Made by a program: the position numbers and the translations under genes. Source: Natronocalculus amylovorans (lineage in GTDB: Archaea > Halobacteriota > Halobacteria > Halobacteriales > Haloferacaceae). From it: DNA of 64,000 nucleotides. The stretch spans positions 496,001-560,000 of the forward strand of contig NZ_JAKRVX010000001.1 in assembly GCF_023638035.1 (NCBI RefSeq), in the 5' to 3' direction. Under the pieces are notes generated by a model. It was given only the letters and a program-made list of their open reading frames with translations. It searched no databases and was not told the origin of the DNA. This document shows positions 7,680 to 18,023 of this stretch, piece after piece (positions within the stretch are counted from its first letter, which is position 1; every line of letters starts with the position of its first letter).

Positions 7680-10448
7680 TCAAGCGTTTAGGAGCTGTTT
7701 GAGGACTGATTCAGCACTTTCGAGTGTCTCATCGAGTGCATCAACGTCTGGGCCCCCGCCTTGTGCAAAGTCGGCTGGGCCGCCACCGCCTCCGCCCACT
7801 TTGCCTGCAAGTTGCCCAACAACCTCACCAGCGTTCACACCGGAATCAGCAGGTGCGCCAACAACAAACTGTGCACTGCCGCCAGCGCCGGAACCAAGCA
7901 CAGCGACAGTCCCATCGTCGACGATCGCATTTGCCATCGCTCGAAGCTCTCCTGGATCGCTGTCAACGCGCTGGATGACGACTGGGACACCATCGATCGA
8001 GATTTCGTCGGCACCTGCGGCTGCACGGGCCTCTGCGAGCTCTTCTGTGAGTCGATCGATCTCTTTGCCCCGTTCTTTCCACTCGGTGAAAAACCGCTCT
8101 GCAGTCTCTGGGACGTCGAGTGGTGTTACGTCAAGCACGTCTGCGGCGTCATAGAGTGCGTCTTCAGTTCGTTGCGTCGCCTCGATGGCAGCCTCGCCAG
8201 CCGCAAAGACAATTCGTTCGACTCCGTCTTGTACGGGCTCCGTTTTGAGCACTTTGATTGTCCCAATCTCACCAGTTCGGCTGACGTGTGTGCCTCCACA
8301 TGCCTGCACGTCGTCACCGACATGAATCAAGCGGATGTTTGCTCCCGGTGGAATTCCACCCTGGTAGAGATCGAATCCATGCGCTTTTTCAGCCTCGTTT
8401 CGATGTGGCCACTCCTGTTTGACGGAGATATTTTCCATCACGAGTTGATTTGCAATGTGCTCGATCTGTTTGACTTCCTGACGAGTGATTCGCTCGTAGT
8501 GGCGAACATCCATCCGTGAGCTTGCAGTACCTTTTTGTGCGCCAGCCTGACGAATGTGATCTCCTAAAACCTGTCGGGTGGCATGTCCAATAATATGTGT
8601 GGCAGTGTGGTGGCGCATGAGGCGGCGGCGACGATCGATATCGATCTGTCCACGGACAAACTCACCCTTCCCAGGGTCGCGATCGGTGTGATGTAGAATC
8701 ACGTCATCGCGAATCTGAACGTCGAGTACTTCTGCGGTGACATCATCAGTGGTCAACGTCCCATGATCGGCTGGCTGTCCACCACCTTCTGGGTAGAACA
8801 TTGATTGATCGAGGACAACATCGTACCCCTCATCGCGCTCGAAAACATCAAGCACAATGGCTTCAAATTCGGTCCGCTGTTGATTATCGTAGTAGAGTTT
8901 CTCGGTTTTTGGGAGGTCAACAAGTCGCTCGTCCTCCTCGGCAGTATCTCCTGCGTTGGTAACATCATCATGGCGGGAGGCGACAAGCGAGTAGAAGTCA
9001 TCCGGAATTGAGACGATTGCGCCTCGATCGGTTGCGATCTCTTCGACCATGTCCGGTTGGATGCCGTGTGAGTCGTACAGTTCAATCAGTTCCGAGATAG
9101 GAATTGGCTCGTCGCTGCTTGCATACTCATCTGCAAGCTGTTCGACTTTTCGACCGCCACGTTCGAGCGTCTTTTTGTATTTTCTCTCCTCGGTACGGAC
9201 AATGTCGCGGATTGTATCTCGGTTTTCGTAACCGAGTCGCTCTGCTTGCATATCTACAAGTTCATCAAGCGGCGCATCAACGCCAACATTGTCAACAAGC
9301 CGCTTCATGCGGCGGAGGACCATTCGTGCAAGGTATCCAGTTGCAACGTTTGATGGGACAATCCCATCACCAAACATGTACGCGAGAGTCCGACAGTGAT
9401 CGGCGATCGCATAGATATCTTCGAGCGGCTCCATGAGCGTCTCAAGCTCTTCGGTTGGAACATCGAGCCGATCGGCGATCTCACTGCGCGCAGATTCCAT
9501 ATCTTCGGCCTCATCAATGTCCATCCGGCCAGCGAGCTTTGCAGCACGATGGATCAATGCTTCCTGTTCGTCGGTGTGTTCGATCCCAGCGTGTTCTTTG
9601 AGGAATGCGATCGTATCCGGATAGACCGCTTCATAAACGGTTGGCGTTCCTTGACTCATCCACGTCCATCGTTCGAGCCCGTAGCCGGTGTCGACGATGT
9701 AGGTGTCCATGAAGGAGTAGCGGTTACCATCTTTCATCTCATACTCGCCATCAGGGTCCTTCTCCATGCACATGAAAACGAGTGTAGCGAGTTCGGCACC
9801 TTTGTAGATGACTTCGATCGCAGGCCCGGCGTTACCGCCACCAACCCATGGATCCTCGATGTAAATAATTTCATCAAGGTTTGCACCAAGTGACTCAAAG
9901 AATCCATCACAGTATTCGACGGTTTCGTCTTTCCAGTACACCTCGCCCTCGTAGGCGTACTCTTTATTTGCGTCTTCGCGCGTGTTGAACGCGTGATGCG
10001 CCATCATTTCGAACGCCATTGTGTGACGGCCGGTTTTGCCCACGTTGTCGATATCCTGCATCCGAATACACGGCTGTGAAATCGTTAGGGGATTTGCCGG
10101 TGGTGGAGTCTGTCCGGATGTAACGAGCGGCTGGAAATCATAGATCGATGCTTGTGTCAGAAGAACATCGTCGCGCCACCGGTTCGCAGCAACGGGATAC
10201 GGATCAATGCGCGCGTGATCGTGTCCCTCAAAGTATGAGAGGAATTTTTCGCGCATCTCAGTGAGCGTAAACTCCTCATCGAATCCGGGATTGTCAATGA
10301 AACTGTAATCTTCACACGGTGGCTCTCCACACAGTTCCCGACTGTGGTCGCGTGTCCAAAAGTGTGCCCCACAGGAGGAACACTCCTTCCGTTCGAAGCC
10401 TTCCTCCGCAAAATAATCGAGGCGGTATTCCTCCTCTAGTGAACTCAT
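7680..10448 (-). CDS. alaS: Alanyl-tRNA synthetase
   Basis: 922 residues, full length for the archaeal enzyme, which charges tRNA-Ala. An N-terminal zinc-like section ([23 protein letters not shown], ~19-42) precedes the class II core. The editing domain carries HHTATH near 600 and the distal CGGTH; both parts needed to clear mischarged Ser and Gly are intact. The C-terminal end is a Gly-rich oligomerisation domain (GGGGGG). The start ATG at 10446-10448 fits the conserved N-terminus. It is divergent from the kinase gene over a 120-base gap. Confidence 0.98.
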   Translation of the reverse strand: MSSLEEEYRLDYFAEEGFERKECSSCGAHFWTRDHSRELCGEPPCEDYSFIDNPGFDEEFTLTEMREKFLSYFEGHDHARIDPYPVAANRWRDDVLLTQASIYDFQPLVTSGQTPPPANPLTISQPCIRMQDIDNVGKTGRHTMAFEMMAHHAFNTREDANKEYAYEGEVYWKDETVEYCDGFFESLGANLDEIIYIEDPWVGGGNAGPAIEVIYKGAELATLVFMCMEKDPDGEYEMKDGNRYSFMDTYIVDTGYGLERWTWMSQGTPTVYEAVYPDTIAFLKEHAGIEHTDEQEALIHRAAKLAGRMDIDEAEDMESARSEIADRLDVPTEELETLMEPLEDIYAIADHCRTLAYMFGDGIVPSNVATGYLARMVLRRMKRLVDNVGVDAPLDELVDMQAERLGYENRDTIRDIVRTEERKYKKTLERGGRKVEQLADEYASSDEPIPISELIELYDSHGIQPDMVEEIATDRGAIVSIPDDFYSLVASRHDDVTNAGDTAEEDERLVDLPKTEKLYYDNQQRTEFEAIVLDVFERDEGYDVVLDQSMFYPEGGGQPADHGTLTTDDVTAEVLDVQIRDDVILHHTDRDPGKGEFVRGQIDIDRRRRLMRHHTATHIIGHATRQVLGDHIRQAGAQKGTASSRMDVRHYERITRQEVKQIEHIANQLVMENISVKQEWPHRNEAEKAHGFDLYQGGIPPGANIRLIHVGDDVQACGGTHVSRTGEIGTIKVLKTEPVQDGVERIVFAAGEAAIEATQRTEDALYDAADVLDVTPLDVPETAERFFTEWKERGKEIDRLTEELAEARAAAGADEISIDGVPVVIQRVDSDPGELRAMANAIVDDGTVAVLGSGAGGSAQFVVGAPADSGVNAGEVVGQLAGKVGGGGGGPADFAQGGGPDVDALDETLESAESVLKQLLNA

Positions 10449-10568
10449 TACTCAACAGTTGGCTCATGACCGTCTAAAGAACTTTCGAGCCAAGCCTGTC
10501 AAATGATGCTCGGCGGCGTAACTGTTATTACAGTGGTTTACATTCTTTCTGCCAGTAGGTAACACTGA

Positions 10569-12866
10569 ATGTCTGACAGGATCCAGAATGTCTTGCTACT
10601 CACAACAGAAGACCTTCAGGAGGCACTTGAGACAACGCTGTCACCAGCATTTACTGTCAAGACAAAAACACCACCAGCAAACAGGGCAACAATCGTCGAG
10701 GCAGACTGTATTGTGACGACTGAATTGCTTACGACAACCGTGGATACACCAGTCGTCTACTGTGGGGATGAGTCTGTGGATTCGATCGGTCAATCATACC
10801 GAGTTGATGCACTGATACGACCGTCTCAGATCGAAATGGCTGTAGAACAGGTTCGAGTTGCAGTACGGAATCAGCGGGACGAACAGTCCCGGATCGATCG
10901 CCTCCACGAAGCGGCAACTGAGCTAATAACTGCCGAGACACACGAAGAGGTCTACACGCGTATTGGTGAGGTTGCAAACCGCGTGCTTGAGTTCGAAGAC
11001 TGTTATCTTGGAATTGTTGAGAATGAGATGTTCATTCCAAAGTTTTCAGTGAGCAAGGAGGTTGGCCCACGGCCACTAAAATATGGCCAGCTTGGCGAAA
11101 CATACAGAACTAAGAAATCGACACTTATCCACGACTTAGGGGCCGAATCATCGGCAACCCCCGCGCGCCAGCGGTACCGATCGGGCATTAGCGTCCCTAT
11201 TGGAAAGTATGGTGTACTGCAAGTCATTGGTGCTGAGACCCATAGCTTCACACAACGTGATCTTGAACTCGCAGAACTCCTTGCAACGTATGCGGTTGGC
11301 ACACTCTCACGCATTGAGTCAGAAAGCGAACTTCGGGAGAGCCGACGAAGGACCGAGAATCTACAAGAAGGCGCAACAACGCTTGCAACGGTTATTGAGG
11401 AGCAGGATGCATTTGAGACAATGGTCGATATTGCAGAGCGAATTCTTTCGTTCGACCGATGCGTTGTGATGGATGTCGATGGCGAGTACCTGACCCCACG
11501 TGCGTACTCCACAAATGCACAGCCAGATGATGCAGCACCAATGCATATTTCCGAGGGACTATGCGGGTGGTGTTATCGGAACAGTGAATCAAGAGTGGTG
11601 AGCGATCTCGCAACAGATACAAAGTCAAATCCACAGAAGGCGGAGTATCGATCAGGAATAAGCATCCCGATTGGAGAGTTTGGCGTCTTTCAAGCAGTTT
11701 CAACCGATCCAGATGCGTTCACAGATCGAGATAAAGAGCTCGGTGAGTTGTTAGCATCACATGTTCGAGAGACGCTCGACAGGATTCTTGCCGAACAAAA
11801 ACGGAACGCCGAACGCGATCGACTCGCAACGCTGTTTGAAAACATCCCAGATGCAGGCGTTGCATTCGAGTATCGCCATGGTGAGCCAATTATCAAACGG
11901 GTCAATACCGCATTTGAGCGGGTATTTGGATATGAGGAAACAACCGTTCTTGGAAAGAGTTTGGACGAATTCATACTGCCGACAGATGACCCGTTAAAAC
12001 AGGCAGAGGCAGACCGGCTAAATAGACGGTTGCAAGCCGGTGACAATGTTCGAGTGGAGGTTGAGCGAATCGCTGCAGATGGTTCGCGATACTTTTTATT
12101 ACACGTTGTTCCGCTTCAACTCGATGCGGAAAATGTCAATGGATATGCAATCTACACCGACCTCACAACACAAAAAGAGCGAGAACAAGAGCTCACAGCA
12201 CAAAACAAGCAGCTCGATGAGTTTGCAAGTATTGTAAGCCATGACCTCCGAAACCCGATCAATGTTGCGTCGGGCTATCTCGAACTTGCGCGCGAGACTG
12301 GCGAGGATGCATATCTTATGCAAGTGAGTGATGCAATTAATCGGATGGATACACTGGTGGGAGACCTTTTGTTATTAGCACGGAAAGGTACGGAGATCCA
12401 AGAACAGACCACGCTCGATCTGTTCTCAATCGCAAACCAAGCGTGGGACAACGTCGATACAAAAGAGGCAGTGTTGGAAATCGACGAAACAATCACACTT
12501 AAAGCCGATCGAGGGCGGCTATTAGAGCTCTTTGAGAATCTGTTTCGGAATGCAATCGAACACGCAGGTCCTACAACCAAAGTGACGATTGGGCCGATCG
12601 ATAATGAACGTGGATTCTACGTTGCTGACGATGGACCTGGAATCGGTCAAGAAAGTATCGAACGAATATTTGAGACCGGATACACAACGATGGAGGATGG
12701 AACTGGACTCGGCCTTGCCATCACAGAGCGTATTGCAGATGCACATGGCTGGGACTGTACCGTTCATACGGGAGACGTTGGTGGTGCACGATTTGAATTT
12801 GTTACCGACGTTTCAGCGTCAAACGGCACCGAAGATACATCTTCAGTAACGAGAACAAACCGTTAG
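10569..12866 (+). CDS. Sensor histidine kinase with two GAF domains and a PAS domain
   Basis: 765 residues with no membrane segment, so soluble. Residues ~1-100 look like a degenerate receiver-like domain without the usual Asp triad. GAF1 spans ~105-250 and GAF2 ~265-410; both share an RSGIS-PIG-(F/Y)GV core, suggesting an internal duplication. A PAS domain follows (~415-540), then HisKA with the phospho-acceptor in SHDLRNP, and HATPase_c with the N box (FRNAIEH), DDGPGI and GTGLGLAI. It should autophosphorylate in response to a small ligand or redox signal. No response regulator is nearby. Its stop overlaps the convergent threonine aldolase stop. Confidence 0.93.
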   Translation: MSDRIQNVLLLTTEDLQEALETTLSPAFTVKTKTPPANRATIVEADCIVTTELLTTTVDTPVVYCGDESVDSIGQSYRVDALIRPSQIEMAVEQVRVAVRNQRDEQSRIDRLHEAATELITAETHEEVYTRIGEVANRVLEFEDCYLGIVENEMFIPKFSVSKEVGPRPLKYGQLGETYRTKKSTLIHDLGAESSATPARQRYRSGISVPIGKYGVLQVIGAETHSFTQRDLELAELLATYAVGTLSRIESESELRESRRRTENLQEGATTLATVIEEQDAFETMVDIAERILSFDRCVVMDVDGEYLTPRAYSTNAQPDDAAPMHISEGLCGWCYRNSESRVVSDLATDTKSNPQKAEYRSGISIPIGEFGVFQAVSTDPDAFTDRDKELGELLASHVRETLDRILAEQKRNAERDRLATLFENIPDAGVAFEYRHGEPIIKRVNTAFERVFGYEETTVLGKSLDEFILPTDDPLKQAEADRLNRRLQAGDNVRVEVERIAADGSRYFLLHVVPLQLDAENVNGYAIYTDLTTQKEREQELTAQNKQLDEFASIVSHDLRNPINVASGYLELARETGEDAYLMQVSDAINRMDTLVGDLLLLARKGTEIQEQTTLDLFSIANQAWDNVDTKEAVLEIDETITLKADRGRLLELFENLFRNAIEHAGPTTKVTIGPIDNERGFYVADDGPGIGQESIERIFETGYTTMEDGTGLGLAITERIADAHGWDCTVHTGDVGGARFEFVTDVSASNGTEDTSSVTRTNR

Positions 12867-13882
12867 TGAAGAACCGAATCAATTCGGTCAATTGCTACAT
12901 CAATATCGGCATCAGTTACGTCCCAGTTGGTACAGAACCGTGTGATGTATTCGTTAAAAGCACCACCCAACACATCCACACCAGCACACTCAGCAACGAA
13001 CTCCGACGCAGAGAGGTCTGCATCGCTGCTGTCAACGACAACAATATTCGTATCCGGTGTTGGAACTGCGAGTCCCGCGATTTCATCAAGCCCTGCTGCG
13101 AGGCGGGTTGCTCGTTTGTGATCGTCTCCGAGCCGGTCGATGTTCTCAAGCGCGAGCAGTCCTGGTGCAGCGATGATCCCTGCTTGCCGCATCCCACCAC
13201 CAAGCAGTTTTCGCGTTCGTCGGGCCTGATCAATGAATGATTGTGGGCCAGCAAGGATGGAACCGATCGGTGCGCCCAGTCCCTTCGAGAGACAGAACAT
13301 AACCGTGTCGACGTGCTCAAGCAGGTCTGGAGCAGGTGTCTCAAGGGCAACAGCAGCATTGAACAATCGAGCACCGTCAAGATGGACAGGGACATCGAGT
13401 TCGTGTGCCGCAGTTGCTGCAGCATCGATCGCATCTTTTGGGACCGCAGTACCACCACGGTAGTTGTGTGTGTTTTCGAGCGTGAGAAGGCCAGTCCCCG
13501 GACGGTGGAGATCCTCTGCTACGTAGTTGTCGTGAATCTGTGCAGGCGTTGGGACACAACGGTCGCCTGAGTCAATAATTCGTGTTTGTACCTGTGCAAG
13601 CTGTGCAGCACCAGCAAGCTCCCAGCGGTAGATGTGAGACTCTGAATCTAAAAGCAGTTCATTACCACGCTCTGTGTGGACACGCACTGCGATCTGATTG
13701 CCCATCGTTCCTGATGGGACAAACAGTGCGGCTTCCATGCCGACTGCGGCGGCGGCTGCAGCTTCGAGTTGGTTTACTGTTGGATCGTCGCGATAGACAT
13801 CATCGCCAACATCGGCGTTTCGAGCTGCGTCGCGCATTTCATCGCTTGGCTTGGTAACCGTATCACTGCGAAGGTCAATCAT
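12863..13882 (-). CDS. ltaE: Low-specificity L-threonine aldolase
   Basis: 339 residues. A PLP-dependent fold type I enzyme that splits threonine or allo-threonine to glycine and acetaldehyde. The N-terminal signature MIDLRSDTVTKP is diagnostic. The PLP Lys is in CLSKGLGAPIGS (~200), and HLDGAR supplies the Asp that binds the pyridine nitrogen. The last bases overlap the stop of the kinase gene tail to tail (TTAG). Confidence 0.92.
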   Translation of the reverse strand: MIDLRSDTVTKPSDEMRDAARNADVGDDVYRDDPTVNQLEAAAAAAVGMEAALFVPSGTMGNQIAVRVHTERGNELLLDSESHIYRWELAGAAQLAQVQTRIIDSGDRCVPTPAQIHDNYVAEDLHRPGTGLLTLENTHNYRGGTAVPKDAIDAAATAAHELDVPVHLDGARLFNAAVALETPAPDLLEHVDTVMFCLSKGLGAPIGSILAGPQSFIDQARRTRKLLGGGMRQAGIIAAPGLLALENIDRLGDDHKRATRLAAGLDEIAGLAVPTPDTNIVVVDSSDADLSASEFVAECAGVDVLGGAFNEYITRFCTNWDVTDADIDVAIDRIDSVLH

Positions 13883-13988
13883 ACAGAGTGCACTCTTGGT
13901 GGGTGCAAATAGCCAGCGGTCCCGGAACTATGGGCAACTGAGGGATGGGATCGAAAGGACTTCACGGCAGTATTCGCCACTCTTTGGC

Positions 13989-15068
13989 ATGGATCCACGA
14001 ATCCGCGAGCACGCGGAAACGATCGTCGAACATTCGGTCTCGCTGCAAGCTGGCGACAACGTTGTTATTCAACTCCCTCCGGAAGCAGAAGACCTCGCAG
14101 TGGCACTGTATGAACAGTGTGGAGATATCGGAGCCAATCCAATCTGGATTGCTAATTCGGGGCGTGCCGATCGAGGCTATTTGCGCTCAAGCGAGGAGTT
14201 CGAAACACCAGCGCACCAACTTTCATTCTACGAGGATGCGGATGCGTTTATTATTGCACGTGGTGGGTCGAATGTAACAGAGTCAAGTGACGTCCCGCCA
14301 GAGACAAATGCAGCCTATCGCCGTGCGATGAAGCCAGTACAGAAAGAGCGGCTCTCAAAACGCTGGTGTCTCACGCAGTATCCGACAAGCGGTCACGCAC
14401 AACTAGCTGGAATGAGCACCGAAGGCTACGAAAATTTCGTCTGGGATGCGGTGTCTCTCGACTGGGACACACAACGGGAGTTCCAAGCGAATATGGTCGA
14501 GGTTCTTGACCCTGCAGATGAGGTCAGAATCACCGCGGGTGAGGAGACCGACCTGACGATGTCTGTTGCTGGAAATTCGACGCTTAACGACTACGGTGAA
14601 AAGAACCTCCCTGGTGGAGAGGTGTTTACTGCGCCAGTCAAAGAGAGCGTGAGCGGATCGGTGTACTTTGATCTGCCACTCTATCGCTACGGGCGTGAGA
14701 TCGAAGGTGTCCGCCTAACATTTGAGGATGGGCAAGTTGTCTCCCATAGCGCAGAACGAAATGAAGCGTTGCTCACAGGTATCTTAGAGACTGATGATGG
14801 TGCACGCTATCTTGGTGAGCTTGGAATTGGAATGAATCGAGCGATCGATCAGTTCACCTACAACATGCTCTTTGATGAGAAGATGGGTGACACCGTCCAC
14901 ATGGCAGTTGGTGCCGCATACCCAGAGACGGTTAGTGAGGAGAATGAACTTAACGAGTCTGCAGAGCATGTTGACATGATTGTCGATATGAGCGAAGACT
15001 CAACCATCGAGGTAGATGGCGAGGTCGTCCAACGGAACGGAACGTTTGTGTTCGAAGACGAGTTCTAA
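13989..15068 (+). CDS. M29-family aminopeptidase (aminopeptidase T type)
   Basis: 359 residues from MDPRIREHAE. M29 metallo-aminopeptidases remove N-terminal residues from peptides. Family residues are seen in the C-terminal half: E in AERNEALL, LGELGIGMN, FDEKMGDTVHMAVGAAYPE, which carry the metal-binding Glu, His and Tyr. Only the reading frame upstream to 13851 is open; the ATG at 13989 matches the family start, and an earlier start would run into the divergent gene's promoter. Confidence 0.92.
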   Translation: MDPRIREHAETIVEHSVSLQAGDNVVIQLPPEAEDLAVALYEQCGDIGANPIWIANSGRADRGYLRSSEEFETPAHQLSFYEDADAFIIARGGSNVTESSDVPPETNAAYRRAMKPVQKERLSKRWCLTQYPTSGHAQLAGMSTEGYENFVWDAVSLDWDTQREFQANMVEVLDPADEVRITAGEETDLTMSVAGNSTLNDYGEKNLPGGEVFTAPVKESVSGSVYFDLPLYRYGREIEGVRLTFEDGQVVSHSAERNEALLTGILETDDGARYLGELGIGMNRAIDQFTYNMLFDEKMGDTVHMAVGAAYPETVSEENELNESAEHVDMIVDMSEDSTIEVDGEVVQRNGTFVFEDEF

Positions 15069-15084
15069 GCGAATTGAACGAGAA

Positions 15085-15543
15085 TTACTCGGTGGCGTCG
15101 AGTTCGAACTGCTGATTCTCCGCAACCGCATTGAGCACGACGCTTGTGTTCGACTCGCGGATATCAACATCAGTTAGCAGCTCTTTGATTTGATCGTTCA
15201 TCCCGTCGGTGTCTGTGAATTTACCGATCGCAATAATATCGTAATCACCCGTCACCTCGTAGACACTGATCATCTGTTTCTGTTCACGGAGCCGGTCTGT
15301 AATCTCTGGAAGTGCACTTCCCTCAACTTTGAGCTGAATAATTGCCGTGACATCGTATCCAAGTGCACCATAATCAACGATCGGTGTATATCCTCTGACA
15401 ACACCCTCCGATTCAAGATCACGTAGATGATTTGAAACGGTTGTGACAGAAACATCGAGTTCTTCACCAAGGCTTCTGAGACTTGCTCGCCCATTGCCTA
15501 ACAGTGCATTGATCAACTTGGCGTCCAGGTTTTCGTACGTCAT
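15085..15543 (-). CDS. lrp: Lrp/AsnC-family transcriptional regulator next to glnA
   Basis: 152 residues. An N-terminal winged HTH ([26 protein letters not shown], ~5-55) is followed by a RAM/ACT-type ligand domain. It is divergent from glnA with a 125-base gap. In Halobacterium an Lrp homologue beside glnA controls glutamine synthetase, so local regulation of glnA and of itself is the likely role. Confidence 0.92.
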   Translation of the reverse strand: MTYENLDAKLINALLGNGRASLRSLGEELDVSVTTVSNHLRDLESEGVVRGYTPIVDYGALGYDVTAIIQLKVEGSALPEITDRLREQKQMISVYEVTGDYDIIAIGKFTDTDGMNDQIKELLTDVDIRESNTSVVLNAVAENQQFELDATE

Positions 15544-15632
15544 TACACTTCAGGTCACACTGGGGGCATTAGAATTTTACGAATATCCAATTCTGAGCAA
15601 GACTCGGGGTTATTGCACTAAGCGATAAGGTC

Positions 15633-15638
15633 TTTATA
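15633..15638 (+). promoter_or_regulatory. TATA box of glnA
   Basis: TTTATA centred ~33 bases before the glnA ATG predicts a start with a leader of roughly 6-8 bases. The region from 15544 to here is the shared lrp/glnA control region. Confidence 0.6.
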
Positions 15639-15668
15639 CTGGCAGTATTCTTTGGGAATGTTCAGAAC

Positions 15669-17042
15669 ATGACGGAAGAAAACATCGTAACTGATGGTGG
15701 ATTGTCCGCTAAAGAGCAGGAAGTAGTTGACAAAATTGAAGAAGAAGGAGTCGACTTCCTTCGGCTACAATTCACAGATATTCTCGGTACGGTGAAAAAC
15801 GTCTCTGTCCCAGCACGTCAGGCAGAGAAAGCATTTACTGAGGGGATCTATTTCGACGGATCCTCAATCGAAGGGTTCGTTCGTATCCAAGAGTCCGATA
15901 TGCGTCTCAAACCGGACCCAGAAACGTTTGCGATTCTCCCATGGAGGAAAAAGGAAGACAGCGCCGCAGCACGTCTTATTTGTGATGTAATCAACACCTC
16001 AACAGGCGAGCCGTTCGAGGGTGACCCACGATATATCCTCAAAAAGACGCTCAAACGCGCAGAAGAGATGGGATACACGGTCAACGCGGCACCGGAGCCG
16101 GAGTTCTTCCTCTTCGAAGAGGATGAGGATGGGCGTGCAACAACGAAAACAAACGATGCAGGTGGGTACTTTGATCTCGCACCAAAAGACCTCGCACAGG
16201 ATGTCCGTCGTGACATCATCTACGGTCTCGAATCGATGGGCTTCGAGATTGAGGCAAGCCACCACGAAGTGGCACAGGGACAGCACGAGATCAACTTCAC
16301 CTACGACGATGCCCTTGCAACCGCAGACAACGTCGGAACCTTCCGAACCGTGGTTCGTGCGATCGCCGCACAGCACGATCTACACGCAACGTTCATGCCA
16401 AAGCCGATCGCCCGCATCAACGGCTCAGGAATGCACACCCACATCTCGCTGTTTGATGAGGATGGCAACAACGCATTCCATGACGATGATGATGAGTTCA
16501 ACCTGAGCGAGACCGCACACTCGTTCCTTGCAGGAATCCTTGAGCACGCACCAGCGATCACCGCAATTTCAAACCCAACAGTGAACAGCTACAAACGGCT
16601 TGTTCCAGGATACGAAGCACCGGTGTACATTGCATGGTCCGATCGTAACCGTTCAGCACTGATCCGTAAACCAGCCGCACGTGTGCCAGCAGCAAGCCGT
16701 ATTGAGGCTCGCTTCCCTGACCCATCGTGTAACGCATACCTTGCATTCGCCGCGCTCATTCACGCTGGTCTTGAGGGTATTGAGAATGATCTCGAAGCAC
16801 CGGATCCAGTCCGTGAGAACATCTACGACTTCGATGAGGAGAAACGCGAAGAATACGGCATTGAGACCCTTCCAACGAACCTCGGTGAGGCAGTCGACGC
16901 ACTCGAGGAAGACGAAGTTATCTACGGTGCGCTTGGTGAGCACATCGGACCGAAGTTTGTCGAAGCAAAGAAATCCGAGTTTGAAGACTACATCATCGAA
17001 GTCTCCCAGTGGGAGCTCGATCGATACCTCGAAACGTTCTAA
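15669..17042 (+). CDS. glnA: Glutamine synthetase type I
   Basis: 457 residues. It makes glutamine from glutamate, ammonia and ATP. Seen motifs: FDGSSIEGF (~60), PEPEFFLFE metal site, the FMPKPI and NGSGMHTH nucleotide/metal region (~245), [13 protein letters not shown], and the [15 protein letters not shown] glutamate flap side. The active-site ligands look intact. There is no GlnB/PII gene in the window. Expression is probably under Lrp, encoded divergently upstream. Confidence 0.98.
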   Translation: MTEENIVTDGGLSAKEQEVVDKIEEEGVDFLRLQFTDILGTVKNVSVPARQAEKAFTEGIYFDGSSIEGFVRIQESDMRLKPDPETFAILPWRKKEDSAAARLICDVINTSTGEPFEGDPRYILKKTLKRAEEMGYTVNAAPEPEFFLFEEDEDGRATTKTNDAGGYFDLAPKDLAQDVRRDIIYGLESMGFEIEASHHEVAQGQHEINFTYDDALATADNVGTFRTVVRAIAAQHDLHATFMPKPIARINGSGMHTHISLFDEDGNNAFHDDDDEFNLSETAHSFLAGILEHAPAITAISNPTVNSYKRLVPGYEAPVYIAWSDRNRSALIRKPAARVPAASRIEARFPDPSCNAYLAFAALIHAGLEGIENDLEAPDPVRENIYDFDEEKREEYGIETLPTNLGEAVDALEEDEVIYGALGEHIGPKFVEAKKSEFEDYIIEVSQWELDRYLETF

Positions 17043-17069
17043 CACAGAACGAACTCGGCGTACTACTAT

Positions 17070-17999
17070 TCACGCATCGACATTCGAAGATACCGGATTT
17101 TTTTGAACCCACCCAGCAAATAGCGGTGCCAATATAATACAGCCAATTGCGGCAGCGCTCAGGAAGATTGTCACAACGATCGGGAGCGAAACACTGTATG
17201 CAGTAATCCATAATCCACCGGTGAGTGGCAATACGATCGCAAGTTCACGGAGCCGGAGCGGTGGTGCAAACACCGCCTGAGTACCGTAGCGCATCCATAC
17301 AAGAACACCCCCAAGAGCGGTCCCGATCGACACTGCAGCCTGTGTCGCTTCACGCGGATGTCCTTGGGATGTTGAAACAACCAATCCAGCAACTGCAATA
17401 GCCCCCGCAAGAATAAACAACGGCATCGGTGAGAGCGATCGATCAGGCTGCAGAACAAACTGAGCAGTGAATACAAGCAGTACAACGCCGAGTCCAATAC
17501 CCGCAACGACGTCAATCGGATTGTGAACTTGGATCACAACCCTGGAGAGACCGACTGCAAAAATAAACGCTCCCGCAGCAAGCCACCGCCGGCGACGTGT
17601 CCAGACGCGAAGCAGTAGCGCAAACCCACCGTAAAAAACCGTTGCAGCGATCGCATGACCGCTGGGAAAGCCATATCCATCAATTGCCGTTTCCGAGCGG
17701 ATTAGTGTCGTTGCAAACTCAGGCAACCACAGAGGCGCCTCCGGAACTGTTGGAGGCCGTGGAACTGCAGTAACCGATTTAATTGTCAGTGTCACCGCAA
17801 GTGCAGCAACCGCAAGACCAACAATCGTGATTGCGATTCGGCGTGCGTCAGGAATCGACTCAGGAGCAAGCCAGTAGAGTACCGACAACACTGCAAACAA
17901 AAGCACAGCGTCACCCAATAGCGTAATGAGAACAAAAACGGGGATCAGTACCTCGGGAACACTGCTGGCAACATGAAACAGGACGGTATATTGAAGCAT
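17070..17999 (-). CDS. PAP2-superfamily membrane phosphatase
   Basis: 309 residues with about eight hydrophobic segments. The three PAP2 signatures are complete: KSVTAVPRP (~77), PSGH (~113) and SRVVIQVHNPID (~155). Such enzymes remove phosphate from lipid phosphates such as phosphatidate or polyprenyl diphosphate in the membrane. The last third is an additional hydrophobic domain after the catalytic core. The substrate is not determined. Confidence 0.9.
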   Translation of the reverse strand: MLQYTVLFHVASSVPEVLIPVFVLITLLGDAVLLFAVLSVLYWLAPESIPDARRIAITIVGLAVAALAVTLTIKSVTAVPRPPTVPEAPLWLPEFATTLIRSETAIDGYGFPSGHAIAATVFYGGFALLLRVWTRRRRWLAAGAFIFAVGLSRVVIQVHNPIDVVAGIGLGVVLLVFTAQFVLQPDRSLSPMPLFILAGAIAVAGLVVSTSQGHPREATQAAVSIGTALGGVLVWMRYGTQAVFAPPLRLRELAIVLPLTGGLWITAYSVSLPIVVTIFLSAAAIGCIILAPLFAGWVQKNPVSSNVDA

Positions 18000-18023
18000 A
18001 CAGTGCGACAGTGAGCGCAGAAA

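Noticed and set aside
16021-16506. 161-residue frame within glnA
   Set aside because: It is full of Arg, Ser and Thr and has no family pattern; it is a shadow of the glutamine synthetase codons.
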